Source: Acidimicrobiales bacterium (GTDB taxonomy: Bacteria; Actinomycetota; Acidimicrobiia; Acidimicrobiales; SZUA-35). Taken from it: a stretch of DNA of 64,000 bases. Below are positions 1 to 8,584 of this stretch, piece after piece. Numbering within the stretch: position 1 is the stretch's first letter; each line of letters starts with the position of its first letter. Both the position numbers and the translations under genes were made by a program. The notes beneath the pieces were generated by a model that was given only the letters and a program-made list of their open reading frames with translations, was not told where the DNA came from and searched no databases. The DNA lies in assembly GCA_020629155.1 (NCBI GenBank), contig JAHDDW010000013.1, positions 39,653 through 103,652 of the forward strand. The letters are read 5' to 3'.

Positions 1-637
1 CAAGCCAATCATCTTTTTCGCCGCTGATGTCTTTGCCCCATATTTGATATGGCCTATTCGTCGCATCTGGTCGGCTATAGAAAAAATGCTTGCTATCGTT
101 CGCCCAGGTCGATGGCGTCGAAACTCCAGTTATATCTAAGACAGTATCTGTGCCTGTTTCGATATCGCGCAGAACTAGTTCATAGCGTTCGTCGCCTTTA
201 CGATCAGCTCCCCATAACAACAGACGATGATCTGGCGAAATACTAAAAACACCAACATCAAAAAAAGTAGACCCTTCAGCTTCGACGTTTTCATCCAAAA
301 TAATCTGCTCAGAAGTAGCCTCACTAGCTACAGGGCGGCGACAGTGAATGCCATAGGCTAAACCTTCAACAGTTTTGGTGTAATAGAGCCAGCCCCCGTC
401 TTCAACGGGATGTGACAAGTCACTCTCTTTAATCCTAGATTTTACTTCGCTAAAAATCTCTTCTTGTAATGGCTCAGTTGGTGCTAACACCTGCTGCGTG
501 TAGTCATTTTCTTTTTCCAGGAAAGCCTCGATCGAATCAGAATCACGCATCCAAGCATACGAATCTTCAACAGTTTCGTTCCATAGTTCACGACTATGGT
601 TTCTACGTTCAGCAACGGGAGCGATAAGCTTTTTCAT
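1..637 (-). CDS. ptrB: Oligopeptidase B (protease II), N-terminal part, runs off the left edge
   Basis: Serine peptidase of family S9A that cleaves short peptides after basic residues, probably in the cytoplasm. The first 212 residues are visible. The start MKKLIAPVAERRNHSREL and the following stretch with YAWMRD, then a propeller segment with SISPDHRLLLWG and STWANDSKHFFYSR, match the N-terminal beta-propeller of PtrB. The catalytic alpha/beta-hydrolase domain lies outside the window. The ATG at 637 follows a GGGTG that could serve as ribosome binding site. A 9-bp hairpin lies directly upstream. No signal peptide is seen. Family assignment is firm; the exact symbol is inferred from the N-terminus only. 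Confidence 0.85.
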   Translation of the reverse strand, partial: MKKLIAPVAERRNHSRELWNETVEDSYAWMRDSDSIEAFLEKENDYTQQVLAPTEPLQEEIFSEVKSRIKESDLSHPVEDGGWLYYTKTVEGLAYGIHCRRPVASEATSEQIILDENVEAEGSTFFDVGVFSISPDHRLLLWGADRKGDERYELVLRDIETGTDTVLDITGVSTPSTWANDSKHFFYSRPDATNRPYQIWGKDISGEKDDWL

Positions 638-648
638 CACCCAATACT

Positions 649-677
649 AGAGGATGTCTATTTATTTTACATCCTCT
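649..677 (-). promoter_or_regulatory. Perfect 9-bp inverted repeat in the ptrB leader
   Basis: Arms 649-657 (AGAGGATGT) and 669-677 (ACATCCTCT) are exact reverse complements with an 11-nt AT-rich loop. On the minus strand the hairpin ends 11 nt before the ptrB ATG, so it could be an operator or could affect initiation. No long T tract follows on that strand, so it is not a simple terminator. Confidence 0.5.
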
Positions 678-783
678 CAAAAAATCCGCTCCGCTCAGGG
701 CGTTAGCACGCAGCCTTCAACAACCCTCCACCCAAACCATCCAATAAACAAACACACAACACCTTACATCCTTTCAAAAATCC
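667..783. repeat. Pair of near-identical 20-nt direct repeats between ptrB and the GGDEF gene
   Basis: The stretch at 667-687 (TTACATCCTCTC followed by six A and TCC) recurs at 764-783 (TTACATCCTTTC followed by five A and TCC), about 97 nt apart. The first copy overlaps the right arm of the hairpin at 649-677. The rest of the 638-878 gap has no gene I can support. It presumably holds the divergent promoters of ptrB and the diguanylate cyclase gene. Confidence 0.5.
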
Positions 784-878
784 ATTTTTGTTGCTATCGC
801 ACAAACATCCATCACGTAGGGTAAGATAGACAACACACCCTGTGGTTGCGCGTGGCTGTAGTCTCAAGGAGAAACGTG

Positions 879-2300
879 GTGTTTTGGCGAGAAAGATACC
901 GAATAACAGCGGCAGTTCTACAACTAGCCGTGGCGAGTGTTTTACTGCTGGACTATTTTACGCAGATTCAACCAGAAACGCTGGCGCTCCCACTGCTTAG
1001 CTTCGGATTAGCAACCTTTGCCATCTATTGCGCCACCGTCACTTGGCAGCTAAAGCGTGAACTAGCTCGCCTCTTTCCTGTTCTCGTTGCTGGATCAGCT
1101 GTTCTCGCTTCAATAGCATGGGGTCAAAGCACTACCAATTCACTTGCTAACCCTCTCTTATTTGCTCACTTTCTTGCTATTCTTAGCTATATAGGACTGA
1201 CGCTACCCAAAAAATACGTTTTCCTTGCAAGCCCATCACTCATAGCTATCTTGCTGGTCGCGAGCTATACAAAAAATTCGCAAGCATCACTAGAACTTGG
1301 GCTTCTGGCAATTCCATTAGGTGTCCTTCTTAGTCTTGCCTTCGCAACGTTACTTGAACAAAACATGCAAGATAAAAAATTTATTGAGCAACAGGCAACA
1401 AAAACCCGACTGCTCGAAAAAATAATAAACAAGTTTAGAAGCCCGAACTCTCTTCAAGAAGCTGCCAATGAGATCGCTACTGCTGCACAAGAAATTTTTG
1501 AAGCAGACAAAGTCACCGTTGTGTTGCGAGACCCACAAAATGGGTTACTCTCGGTGACGCTAGGGCCTTCGCAAAGGGCCGAACCTGATAAGCAGACAGC
1601 GGCACTTGTTACCGACGCCATCGGAAGCAACGAGCCAACAATTGCGCCCTATAACGGTGAAGATATGTTGATAGTCCCATTGAAAGCCGCAAATAAAGCA
1701 GCAGGTGCTGTCGTCGCGCACCCAATCAAAAATGGCGGCGTCACAATCGACCTTGCAAAACTTTTTCGAGCGCAAGTAAGCGTTGCTATTGAGCATCTTT
1801 TTACTATCACCGAACTAGAAAAAGAAACCAGCCGAGACGAACTGACAGGCCTCGGCAATCGAAAACACGCAAACAGCCTTATCGAATCGCTGCAAATAGG
1901 TGACGCGCTTATATTGCTTGACCTAGATGGCTTTAAAGAAGTGAACGACACCTTAGGCCACGGCGCAGGTGATCAAGTTCTCCTTAATCTGAGCGATCAT
2001 TTACAGGCATGCTTGCGTGATTCTGACGCCTCAGCCAGGTTAGGAGGCGACGAATTTCTCGTGCTTGCAAGGCGGGCGTTTGCCGACCCACAAGCTGTCG
2101 CAAAAAGAATCCTTCATGGTTGGGCTGACGCAAACCATTCAACAACAATTAGTGCTGGCGTGGCGCTACATCAACGAGACACGACACCGCAAGACACCGT
2201 TGAGCGAGCTGACAAAGCGCTTTACCAGGCGAAAACAGCAGGAAAAAATCGATCTGTCTTATGGCAAGAGTTAACAGTACTTCACGCAGATTCAGCTTGA
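879..2300 (+). CDS. Membrane-anchored GAF-GGDEF diguanylate cyclase
   Basis: Predicted to make cyclic di-GMP from two GTP at the inner face of the membrane. Order: about six hydrophobic segments in the first 170 residues, a helical linker, a GAF-like domain (roughly residues 190-310), then a GGDEF domain. The GGDEF domain starts at SRDELTGLGNRK, contains LLDLDGFKEVND, and has an intact RLGGDEF active site. An I-site (RDSD, five residues before GGDEF) suggests product inhibition. AAGGAG at 866-871 favours GTG at 879 (or 876) over a TTG at 846. The 3' end overlaps the convergent merR gene by 19 nt. Expected to oppose a phosphodiesterase such as the GGDEF-EAL protein at 53.4 kb. Confidence 0.88.
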   Translation: MFWRERYRITAAVLQLAVASVLLLDYFTQIQPETLALPLLSFGLATFAIYCATVTWQLKRELARLFPVLVAGSAVLASIAWGQSTTNSLANPLLFAHFLAILSYIGLTLPKKYVFLASPSLIAILLVASYTKNSQASLELGLLAIPLGVLLSLAFATLLEQNMQDKKFIEQQATKTRLLEKIINKFRSPNSLQEAANEIATAAQEIFEADKVTVVLRDPQNGLLSVTLGPSQRAEPDKQTAALVTDAIGSNEPTIAPYNGEDMLIVPLKAANKAAGAVVAHPIKNGGVTIDLAKLFRAQVSVAIEHLFTITELEKETSRDELTGLGNRKHANSLIESLQIGDALILLDLDGFKEVNDTLGHGAGDQVLLNLSDHLQACLRDSDASARLGGDEFLVLARRAFADPQAVAKRILHGWADANHSTTISAGVALHQRDTTPQDTVERADKALYQAKTAGKNRSVLWQELTVLHADSA

Positions 2301-2743
2301 GCGAGCGTTGACTCGCTGCTTTTTGAAGTAAACGCTACGATCTGCGCATCTACCTCATCTTTAATTGTCCCAAGCGGCAAAATGTTGAGAACACCTTGAC
2401 CGTTGTGCACCAAATCAATTAACTCATCACCACTGCGAGTGAGAACAGACCCAGAACCTTGGATTACAAGATTCGCAGAAGAGATATCTTCACCAAGCTG
2501 CTGACGCATGAAAGAAAACACGTCACGCACAGACTCAAGCTTAATACCAGCATCGAGTAATGTTTTCACAACCTTAAGTTCAACCAAATCAGTATAGGAA
2601 TACAACCTGCGTGTGCCTGATCCATGCGCTTTAGAAAGCGACGGTTTGATCAAATCAGTCGTCGCCCAATAGTCAAGCTGGCGGTAGCTTATACCAACAA
2701 TTTCAGCTGTTTTCTTACCGCTATAGCCCTGCTCTGCCTGCAT
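2282..2743 (-). CDS. MerR-family regulator, Rv1828-like
   Basis: DNA-binding regulator of 153 residues. The N-terminal winged helix has GISYRQLDYWATTDLI and a GSGTRRLYSYTDL wing, both typical of the actinobacterial Rv1828-type MerR proteins, which lack an obvious metal-binding C-terminus. The C-terminal half (LVIQGSGSVL, GQGVLNILPLG) also matches that group. The ligand is unknown. ATG at 2743 is preceded by GGAAA. The gene is monocistronic on the minus strand and overlaps the 3' end of the diguanylate cyclase gene. An inverted repeat at 2764-2789 lies just upstream and may be an autoregulatory site. Confidence 0.85.
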   Translation of the reverse strand: MQAEQGYSGKKTAEIVGISYRQLDYWATTDLIKPSLSKAHGSGTRRLYSYTDLVELKVVKTLLDAGIKLESVRDVFSFMRQQLGEDISSANLVIQGSGSVLTRSGDELIDLVHNGQGVLNILPLGTIKDEVDAQIVAFTSKSSESTLAQAESA

Positions 2744-2763
2744 AGTGTTTCCTTACCCAAGTG

Positions 2764-2789
2764 CACAACAATGAAATTACGTTGTTGTG
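2764..2789 (-). promoter_or_regulatory. Inverted repeat upstream of merR, possible operator
   Basis: CACAACAA (2764-2771) and TTGTTGTG (2782-2789) are perfect inverted repeats with a 10-nt spacer, 21-46 nt upstream of the merR start. Flanking TTACCCAA motifs on both sides form a further direct repeat. MerR proteins bind symmetric sites in promoters of this size, so autoregulation is plausible but only inferred. Confidence 0.4.
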
Positions 2790-2857
2790 GTTACCCAACG
2801 AGCATAATGGAACAGCTGCGAAGAGTCAACAATAAAGGCGGAGGAAACTTTGTGGCA

Positions 2858-3349
2858 CTACAACTCGGCGAGTAGTTGTTGCATATCGATAGGGTCATCA
2901 ATAGCAACTGGTTCTGTCACCTCTGCTGGCACGATTGCACGCTCCCCCAGCGGCTGTGCCAGCGTTACGGTTGCAGTATATGGATAGACGCCATAGACAC
3001 ATGAAGCAGGGTCGACACCATTTTGCTCTCCCGTTTGTAGCGTTACTGTCACTTCGCTATCTGTTTCTGCGACATCGAGGACATGGCCATGGCACCCATC
3101 TGATTCCATTTCAAAAGAAACGACCAGCTCGTCTTCACTGACAAGTGCTACGTCAGAAATAGTGGCCTGACGAAGGTTTTCCAAGTCAGGTGAAGCTGTC
3201 AGCTGCTTGTTAAAATCGTCGCTGTCAGGAGCATCAACTGTTGCAGCTTTTTCTCCTGTCGTTTCCTCTGTCGGCTCTTCTTTGTCAGCGTTCGTGCAAC
3301 CAGACAATACAAGTAAAGCAACTGTTGCTGTTACGAAAATTTTTCTCAT
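2858..3349 (-). CDS. Predicted lipoprotein, function unknown
   Basis: Short exported protein of 163 residues. The signal peptide is followed by a lipobox (VLSGC), so Cys-18 is probably lipidated. An acidic, low-complexity linker (residues 20-45) follows, then a compact beta-rich region with two cysteines (DGCHGH and ASCVYG) that could form a disulfide. I do not recognise a family. The start codon lies 2 nt after the stop of the upstream secreted propeller gene, and its GGAG ribosome binding site sits inside that gene's last codons. The two are therefore very probably co-transcribed and translationally coupled. Confidence 0.75.
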   Translation of the reverse strand: MRKIFVTATVALLVLSGCTNADKEEPTEETTGEKAATVDAPDSDDFNKQLTASPDLENLRQATISDVALVSEDELVVSFEMESDGCHGHVLDVAETDSEVTVTLQTGEQNGVDPASCVYGVYPYTATVTLAQPLGERAIVPAEVTEPVAIDDPIDMQQLLAEL

Positions 3350-3351
3350 GG

Positions 3352-5511
3352 CTACACTCCTTCAACTGGTGACACACATGCCACACGAACTGATCGCTGT
3401 TTGTCTAGCTTCACATCGACAAAGTACTCAATCGACCCTGCGCGCAACGTATCTGCAAATGATGTTTCACTTGTTTTACCGCGCCAAAATTGTGTGCCAC
3501 CATCAACGCTACGATAGATAACATATTCAGCTGACAGATCACCGATTGCTGGCCAGGTAATTTCCACGCTGTTCGGATCTTGCGCGTCTTGCGTTACTTC
3601 ACAAGAAGCAACTGGCGTAACTGGTTCAGGTGGCGGCGGTGGCACATCATTGCCTTCTTCACAAGGTGTCGCTTCGCTGCGCATTCTTGTTTCAGATTTT
3701 GAAACAACAAAATATGTCAGCGCAACGTCTTGTTTGTTGCTGTCTACAAATGTTAACTCTGCCGTAGCGCCTCGCCAATACTGACGGCTAGCGTCGACGC
3801 TACGATACACAATGTAGTTTTCTGCATCTGGTGATGCTTCCCAAGAAACGTTTACATCGTCGCCTTCTCTAACAAACGAACAAGAAGCTGGAGCAGCAGG
3901 CAAAGCATTAGGATCAGGCTCACCTGTTGCGTTAGAACAAACGGTCTTAGCGCTTTTTCGGCCATCAAGACGAGCCGCGACTGAATAAAGAAGCGTTGCG
4001 TCTCTGTTTGTATCTACAAACTCGGTTGCTGTGCTAACGCCACGCCATTTGTCAACACCACCATCAACATTGCGGTAGATAACAAAATCTTGTGCACTGT
4101 TGACGCCGTCCCAAGTGACAGTAATTGTAGAACCAACTGTTGTCGCCACACAAGATGCTGGCGCTGGCACATCCGCAGGTGAACCGCCATCGGCATCACA
4201 AAGACGGACAAGATCTCGACCAGGGGCTTCACTGCCAGGTTCGCCGACAGCGTTAATGCCACCTGTTACCCAAACGCAGCCGTCAGAAGCGCCATGCACA
4301 GCCCACCCTCCAACATCGCCAGCCATGTACGGGTTGAACGACTGATCTCGCACACCTGTCGCTGCGTCATAGGCTATAACAGCACTGACTCGTCCAGTAT
4401 GTTCTGCCGTGTCAACATTTGCCAAGTTCCAATTATCTAGATTTATCAGTTCTGTCGATGAGGACTGCGACCCCCAACAGTGACATGTCGCATAGAGCGT
4501 ATCGCCGACCAGCTCAACGTCTTGGTAATCGCCGCCACGTCGTGTCGGCCCATCTTGATAGTCTGTGTTGTACGAAGTGACATGATTGATCATCAACGCC
4601 ATATTGTTATTTTCGTCATACATGTAGGCGCCATGCTGTTCACCGACAAAGAAAACTGTGCCATGGGTTGTTGTTTCTACGTCATACATTTTGTCGCAGC
4701 AACGATAGTTCATCTCAAATTCGTCCCACACTATTTGACTTGCGTCAGTGCTGCTGATACCAACTGCTGCTTCACCGTTAGGGGTTTGAAACCAGCCAGC
4801 GAGGTAGACCACAGGCTGGGTTTTACTAACAGCAACACCCCAGACGCTTCCTGAAACATCAAAATCGCCGCCTCCTTCAAGTTGCGGCAACCACGACCAG
4901 TCGATTGCGCCTGTGTCTGGATTCATGCGAACAACATTGCGCACCGTCTGCGGATTGTTGGCGTCAGAAGCTGTTGTGAACGATCCGACCACGTAGAGCC
5001 AGCCATCTGACTCCAAGCTGAGGTTTCGTACCGTTGCGTTTCCGCCATAAATCCTTGTGTTCCATCCTGCGATGAGCTCCCCTGTTGCAGGGTCGATTTT
5101 GGCTAACGCACCAACTTGCTGCCCATTCCACGTGTCCATTTCGCCACCGACAAATAAAGCGCCGTCATTTGCTGCTTCTAGCGCTAAGACAGGACCACCA
5201 ACCTCGGGCCGAAAATCTTCGACCCATTTACCTGTTGTTGTCCTAAAAGAAGCAAGATACGGCTGAGATTCGGTCCGTTCACCATTTGTGACATTCAAAA
5301 AGTTACCGCCTGAATAGACAGCCCCATCGATTTCTTCTAGCGCCCAACCTAATGAAGAGAAATCTGCCACAGAGCGAGATTCTCCGAAAGTATCTAACCC
5401 CCAATTGGTTTGCTGCTCAGCAACAACTTGTGCTTGTGTTGTTGACGCAAATACAACAACGCCTGCGCCTAGCATCAGAAACGCTAAAAAAGCTTTTAGA
5501 GGTACCTTCAT
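3352..5511 (-). CDS. Secreted beta-propeller protein with three fibronectin-III-like repeats
   Basis: Exported protein of 719 residues. A signal peptide ends near ASTTQAQ. Residues about 40-450 form a propeller-like region with repeated GxLxxG and YVxGxF strands (LFVGGEM, YVVGSFTT, YLAGWFQT, VWVTGGIN), resembling delta-60-repeat proteins. The C-terminal 270 residues hold three repeats of about 85 residues, each with a cysteine near the start, a YVIYRS or FVIYRN core and a WRG motif, consistent with fibronectin type III folds separated by proline-rich linkers. It probably binds surfaces or polysaccharide outside the cell. No enzymatic motif is visible. It forms a two-gene unit with the lipoprotein downstream. 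Confidence 0.75.
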   Translation of the reverse strand: MKVPLKAFLAFLMLGAGVVVFASTTQAQVVAEQQTNWGLDTFGESRSVADFSSLGWALEEIDGAVYSGGNFLNVTNGERTESQPYLASFRTTTGKWVEDFRPEVGGPVLALEAANDGALFVGGEMDTWNGQQVGALAKIDPATGELIAGWNTRIYGGNATVRNLSLESDGWLYVVGSFTTASDANNPQTVRNVVRMNPDTGAIDWSWLPQLEGGGDFDVSGSVWGVAVSKTQPVVYLAGWFQTPNGEAAVGISSTDASQIVWDEFEMNYRCCDKMYDVETTTHGTVFFVGEQHGAYMYDENNNMALMINHVTSYNTDYQDGPTRRGGDYQDVELVGDTLYATCHCWGSQSSSTELINLDNWNLANVDTAEHTGRVSAVIAYDAATGVRDQSFNPYMAGDVGGWAVHGASDGCVWVTGGINAVGEPGSEAPGRDLVRLCDADGGSPADVPAPASCVATTVGSTITVTWDGVNSAQDFVIYRNVDGGVDKWRGVSTATEFVDTNRDATLLYSVAARLDGRKSAKTVCSNATGEPDPNALPAAPASCSFVREGDDVNVSWEASPDAENYIVYRSVDASRQYWRGATAELTFVDSNKQDVALTYFVVSKSETRMRSEATPCEEGNDVPPPPPEPVTPVASCEVTQDAQDPNSVEITWPAIGDLSAEYVIYRSVDGGTQFWRGKTSETSFADTLRAGSIEYFVDVKLDKQRSVRVACVSPVEGV

Positions 5512-5600
5512 TTTTCGCCTAACTGTCCACTCCTATCTTCAAGTTCGACAAGTATTCGACGTACTTTAGGATGTCTTTGTCACTCTCGTGGTGTATTCAA

Positions 5601-5697
5601 AGCCTATTCAGGTCATCATTCCCACGAAAGTGAGAATCTTTGCTGGACAAGATCCCCGATTTCACGGCGATGACCACCCCTGGTAGCCTATTCTGGT
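5601..5697. repeat. Palindromic intergenic element flanked by 13-nt direct repeats
   Basis: GGTCATC (5611-5617) and GATGACC (5669-5675) are perfect terminal inverted repeats of a 65-nt element. Inside are two smaller palindromes (ATTCCCACGAAAGTGAGAAT and a GATCCCCGATTTCACGGCGAT arm) joined by TGCTGGACAA. This layout is that of the widespread dispersed element whose arms read ATTCCCGCGAAAGCGGGAAT. Near-identical 13-mers (AGCCTATTC[A/T]GGT) at 5601-5613 and 5685-5697 flank it like a target-site duplication. It sits six bases past the 3' end of btuD. Only one copy is visible in this window. Confidence 0.7.
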
Positions 5698-5702
5698 GTT
5701 TG

Positions 5703-6479
5703 TTATCCAGATAAAACAATCGTGCCGTGTTCTTCATCGTGGAGGACCCGCACCAAGGTGCCGTAAACGGTGCGCAAGATTTCTTCTTGCAACAAATCTT
5801 CTGGATGCCCGCAAGCAAAAGACCGACCTTGTTTCATAAGTACAATGTTGTCGCAGTAGCGGCCAGCGTGCGTTAAATCATGCAAAACAGTCACCACTGC
5901 AAGGTTTTGCTCCTTTTGGAGTCGATGAAGCAGTTGCAAGATCTCACTTTGTTGACCGATATCTAGCGCACTCGCTGGCTCGTCAAGCAGTAAAACTTTG
6001 CTTTGCTGACAAAGTGCACGGGCTAAGGCCACACGTTGCAGTTCGCCACCAGAAAGTTCTGTTACATATCGATGCTCAAACGCACTAGCATCAACGAGGG
6101 CCAACATCTCGGCTGCAAGTTGCTTATCGGCTTTGCTTTCTCTGCCCAGCCAAGAGATATGAGCCGTGCGGCCAAGCAGCACATAGTCATACACGTTCAT
6201 CGCCTGCGGCAACGTCAAACGCTGCGGCAGATATGCAATCTGTTTCGCACGTTGTGCTGGCGCATGAGCCACAGGTTTGTTGTTCCATAGAAACTGGCCG
6301 TCATGTGACAGCAAACCAGAAGCGGCTTTCAATAGCGTCGATTTTCCTGCCCCATTAGGGCCAACAATCGCAAGCCATTCGCCTGCCTTCACGCTGAACG
6401 AAATATTGTCAACAACTTTACGGCCACGATAGGCAACAGAAATATTTTCGGCTGCAAAGTGTCTAACGTTTGAACTCAT
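5703..6479 (-). CDS. btuD: ABC transporter ATPase of the B12/iron-siderophore class
   Basis: ATP-hydrolysing subunit of 258 residues that would drive substrate import at the cytoplasmic membrane. Walker A is GPNGAGKST (about residue 38), the signature motif LSGGELQRVALARAL and Walker B KVLLLDEPASALD are intact, and the switch His is in VTVLHDL. It overlaps the permease gene upstream by 4 nt (ATGA), so the two are coupled. The family covers B12, heme and siderophore importers. The cobalamin riboswitch in front of the operon argues for B12 or another corrinoid. Confidence 0.9.
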   Translation of the reverse strand: MSSNVRHFAAENISVAYRGRKVVDNISFSVKAGEWLAIVGPNGAGKSTLLKAASGLLSHDGQFLWNNKPVAHAPAQRAKQIAYLPQRLTLPQAMNVYDYVLLGRTAHISWLGRESKADKQLAAEMLALVDASAFEHRYVTELSGGELQRVALARALCQQSKVLLLDEPASALDIGQQSEILQLLHRLQKEQNLAVVTVLHDLTHAGRYCDNIVLMKQGRSFACGHPEDLLQEEILRTVYGTLVRVLHDEEHGTIVLSG

Positions 6480-7498
6480 ATCGCCCTTCGAAATAGGACA
6501 GCGGCAAAAAACGGTGCACCAATAGAGGCCGTAATCACACTTATCGGCAGTTGTGAACCACTAATCGTCCGCGAGCCTATATCTGCGAACACAAGAAACG
6601 CTGCCCCATAGAGCACCGACAGCGGCAAGATTTTTCTATAACTCGCCCCAAAGAGCAGCCGCATTGCATGCGGTATGATGATGCCAACAAATGAGATCAG
6701 GCCGCTGACAGCAACCGCCGAAGCAGTTAGCAACGTGGCGGTAATAATAAGCAGCCAACGAACGTTGACGGGGTGCAAACCTAGTGAAGAAGCTTCTTGT
6801 TCCCCCACTGAGAACACGTCAAGATGGCGGCCATGAGCCAATAGAACCACGCCACATACAAGCACATATGGGGCGAGAAAAAGGACTTCACTCCACCCTG
6901 AAGTTGTCAAACCGCCGAGTATCCAACCGAATACCTGCGCAATCGATTCTCTGTTGCGATGCAAAACATAGGTTTGTATCGCCGTTAGAAACGCGACGAT
7001 AGCAATGCCAGCTAGCAACAATCGTGCAGCATCGCCGTTGCGACTTCGACCTAAAACGCTCACAAGTGCTACGGCTCCAAGCGCACCCAGAAAAGCTGCG
7101 AACGCAACTGGGCGAAGCGGACCCCAAGTAAATGGCAGCGAGAAAACAAGGGCAATCGTTGCACCTAGCCCAGCGCCAGAAGCGACACCAAGCAGGTAAG
7201 GGTCAGCGAGTGGATTACGAAAAACGCCTTGATACGTTGCGCCGCTCATAGCCAACGCAGCACCAACTAGGCACCCTAAAACAACTCGTGGCAAACGAAC
7301 ATTTAATAAGATATTACGTTCGCTATCGCTCAAACCTGATTCAAATGACAGCAGTGGCAAAGCGTCAAGCAACGCCTTGCCGACTGCTGCACTTGAACCA
7401 CCAAGTTGCACCGACCCGTACAGTATTCCAACAAGCACAGATGCAAGTAACGCAAGGCATCCAAGAAGAAAAGGCGTCGCCTTTTTATGTGCACGCAT
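6476..7498 (-). CDS. btuC: FecCD/BtuC-family ABC transporter permease
   Basis: Integral membrane subunit of 340 residues with about ten hydrophobic helices. Family signatures include RLPRVVLGCLVGAALAMSGA near residue 70 and the cytoplasmic loop SVGEQEASSLGL that contacts the ATPase. FVGIIIPHAMRLL is the conserved segment after the coupling helix. It lies between the binding-protein gene (107-nt gap upstream) and btuD (4-nt overlap). The gap at 7499-7604 contains a GGCGCT/AGCGCC hairpin (7539-7564) that may adjust the ratio of binding protein to membrane subunits. Substrate assignment rests on the riboswitch. Confidence 0.9.
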   Translation of the reverse strand: MRAHKKATPFLLGCLALLASVLVGILYGSVQLGGSSAAVGKALLDALPLLSFESGLSDSERNILLNVRLPRVVLGCLVGAALAMSGATYQGVFRNPLADPYLLGVASGAGLGATIALVFSLPFTWGPLRPVAFAAFLGALGAVALVSVLGRSRNGDAARLLLAGIAIVAFLTAIQTYVLHRNRESIAQVFGWILGGLTTSGWSEVLFLAPYVLVCGVVLLAHGRHLDVFSVGEQEASSLGLHPVNVRWLLIITATLLTASAVAVSGLISFVGIIIPHAMRLLFGASYRKILPLSVLYGAAFLVFADIGSRTISGSQLPISVITASIGAPFFAAVLFRRAI

Positions 7499-7538
7499 TT
7501 CTTTTTATTGCTTTTCTGCTGAACCGCTTGACTGAAAA

Positions 7539-7564
7539 GGCGCTAAAGGCTGCGTGCAAGCGCC
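7539..7564 (-). promoter_or_regulatory. Intercistronic hairpin between btuF and btuC
   Basis: GGCGCT (7539-7544) and AGCGCC (7559-7564) form a 6-bp stem with a 14-nt loop in the 106-nt gap between the binding-protein gene and the permease gene. Such stems often stabilise the upstream mRNA segment or partly terminate transcription. No T tract directly follows it on the minus strand. Confidence 0.35.
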
Positions 7565-7604
7565 ACGAGTCGAACAGCAATGCTGGAAGATGCTATACAT
7601 CGTC

Positions 7605-8561
7605 TTATGATGCAACAGATACGGCGACAGCTGCCTCGGTCACAGATTCGATGAACTCGACAAGCCTTGGACCATATCGACTGCTGGTATCTTCATCAAT
7701 CGCCACAATATTTTTGTTTTTAACTGCTGCGACCTCGCCCCATGCATCACGCTCGCTGATCTCTGCAACCTTTGTAGTATCCTCAGCTGGAGCATTAACT
7801 AAAATCAGTGCTGGGTCACTCGTCAAAATAATTTCAGGATTTAACAAGTTACCTTCATCCATAGCATCAGCCGAAGCAATATTTTCTAGACCGACTAGCG
7901 TGAGAAGGTCTCCTGAGAACGTGCCATCATGGCCAACGTAATAGCCAGCGTTGTCGCCTGCGGCGACTTCATAATATACTTTCGTCCCTACAGCATCGCC
8001 AGCTTCTACCTGCGTTTTTGCTTCTGCTACTGCATCACGCAGGTCTTTATTTAGTGCTGCTGCTTCATCAACCTGGCCAGTTATAACTCCAAGGTCTGCG
8101 ACATAGGCGTAGACCTCTTCCATCGAGCTAGGCGTTGTTTGCACGTTGTAAGAAATCTTGTTTGTTTCAAGCGCACCAACTAATGACTCTTCGGCAAAAC
8201 CTGTTAGAACTAGATCTGGCTCTAAAGAAAGTACTTTTTCTACATCAGTATTGAACGCGCTCAAGCCTTCATCTGCTGGCGCTTCAGCTGGGTAGTTAGA
8301 AAACCCGTCAGCTGCTATAACTTTATCTCCTGCGCCTAACGCAAAAAGAATTTCTGTTGTCGATGGATCCAGCGATATGATTCGCTCTGCATCTGTTGGA
8401 AGATCAGTGCCTGAAACGTCAGTGCTTGTTGCACTCTCATCAGCTGATGTTGTTTCAGCTTCGCTTGCGGCAGAACTGCAGGCGCTAGCGAGTAATGCAA
8501 AAATAGCGACGACTGCCGCAAGCAATTTCTTCGGACGGGGTTTCTTACTACTATTCAACAT
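7605..8561 (-). CDS. btuF: Cobalamin-type ABC transporter substrate-binding lipoprotein
   Basis: Solute-binding protein of 318 residues. The signal peptide ends in a lipobox (LLASAC), so it is likely anchored outside the membrane. The mature part begins near residue 58 with RIISLDPSTTEILFALGAGDK, the standard opening of BtuF-like and heme-binding proteins. LEPDLVLTG and a single helix between two lobes follow, ending in a GPRLVEFIE helix. ATG at 8561 has GGAAG eight bases upstream. The gene follows a cobalamin riboswitch and heads the btuF-btuC-btuD operon. Heme binding is the main alternative from the protein sequence alone. Confidence 0.88.
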   Translation of the reverse strand: MLNSSKKPRPKKLLAAVVAIFALLASACSSAASEAETTSADESATSTDVSGTDLPTDAERIISLDPSTTEILFALGAGDKVIAADGFSNYPAEAPADEGLSAFNTDVEKVLSLEPDLVLTGFAEESLVGALETNKISYNVQTTPSSMEEVYAYVADLGVITGQVDEAAALNKDLRDAVAEAKTQVEAGDAVGTKVYYEVAAGDNAGYYVGHDGTFSGDLLTLVGLENIASADAMDEGNLLNPEIILTSDPALILVNAPAEDTTKVAEISERDAWGEVAAVKNKNIVAIDEDTSSRYGPRLVEFIESVTEAAVAVSVAS

Positions 8562-8584
8562 CGCTCTTCCTTCGAGAACTCGTT

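Noticed and set aside
690..706. GCGTTAGCACGCAGC resembles sequences near 31643 and 37580
   Set aside because: Only about 12-13 bases match, the copies lie in different contexts, and no further structure is shared. It is not enough to call a repeat family.
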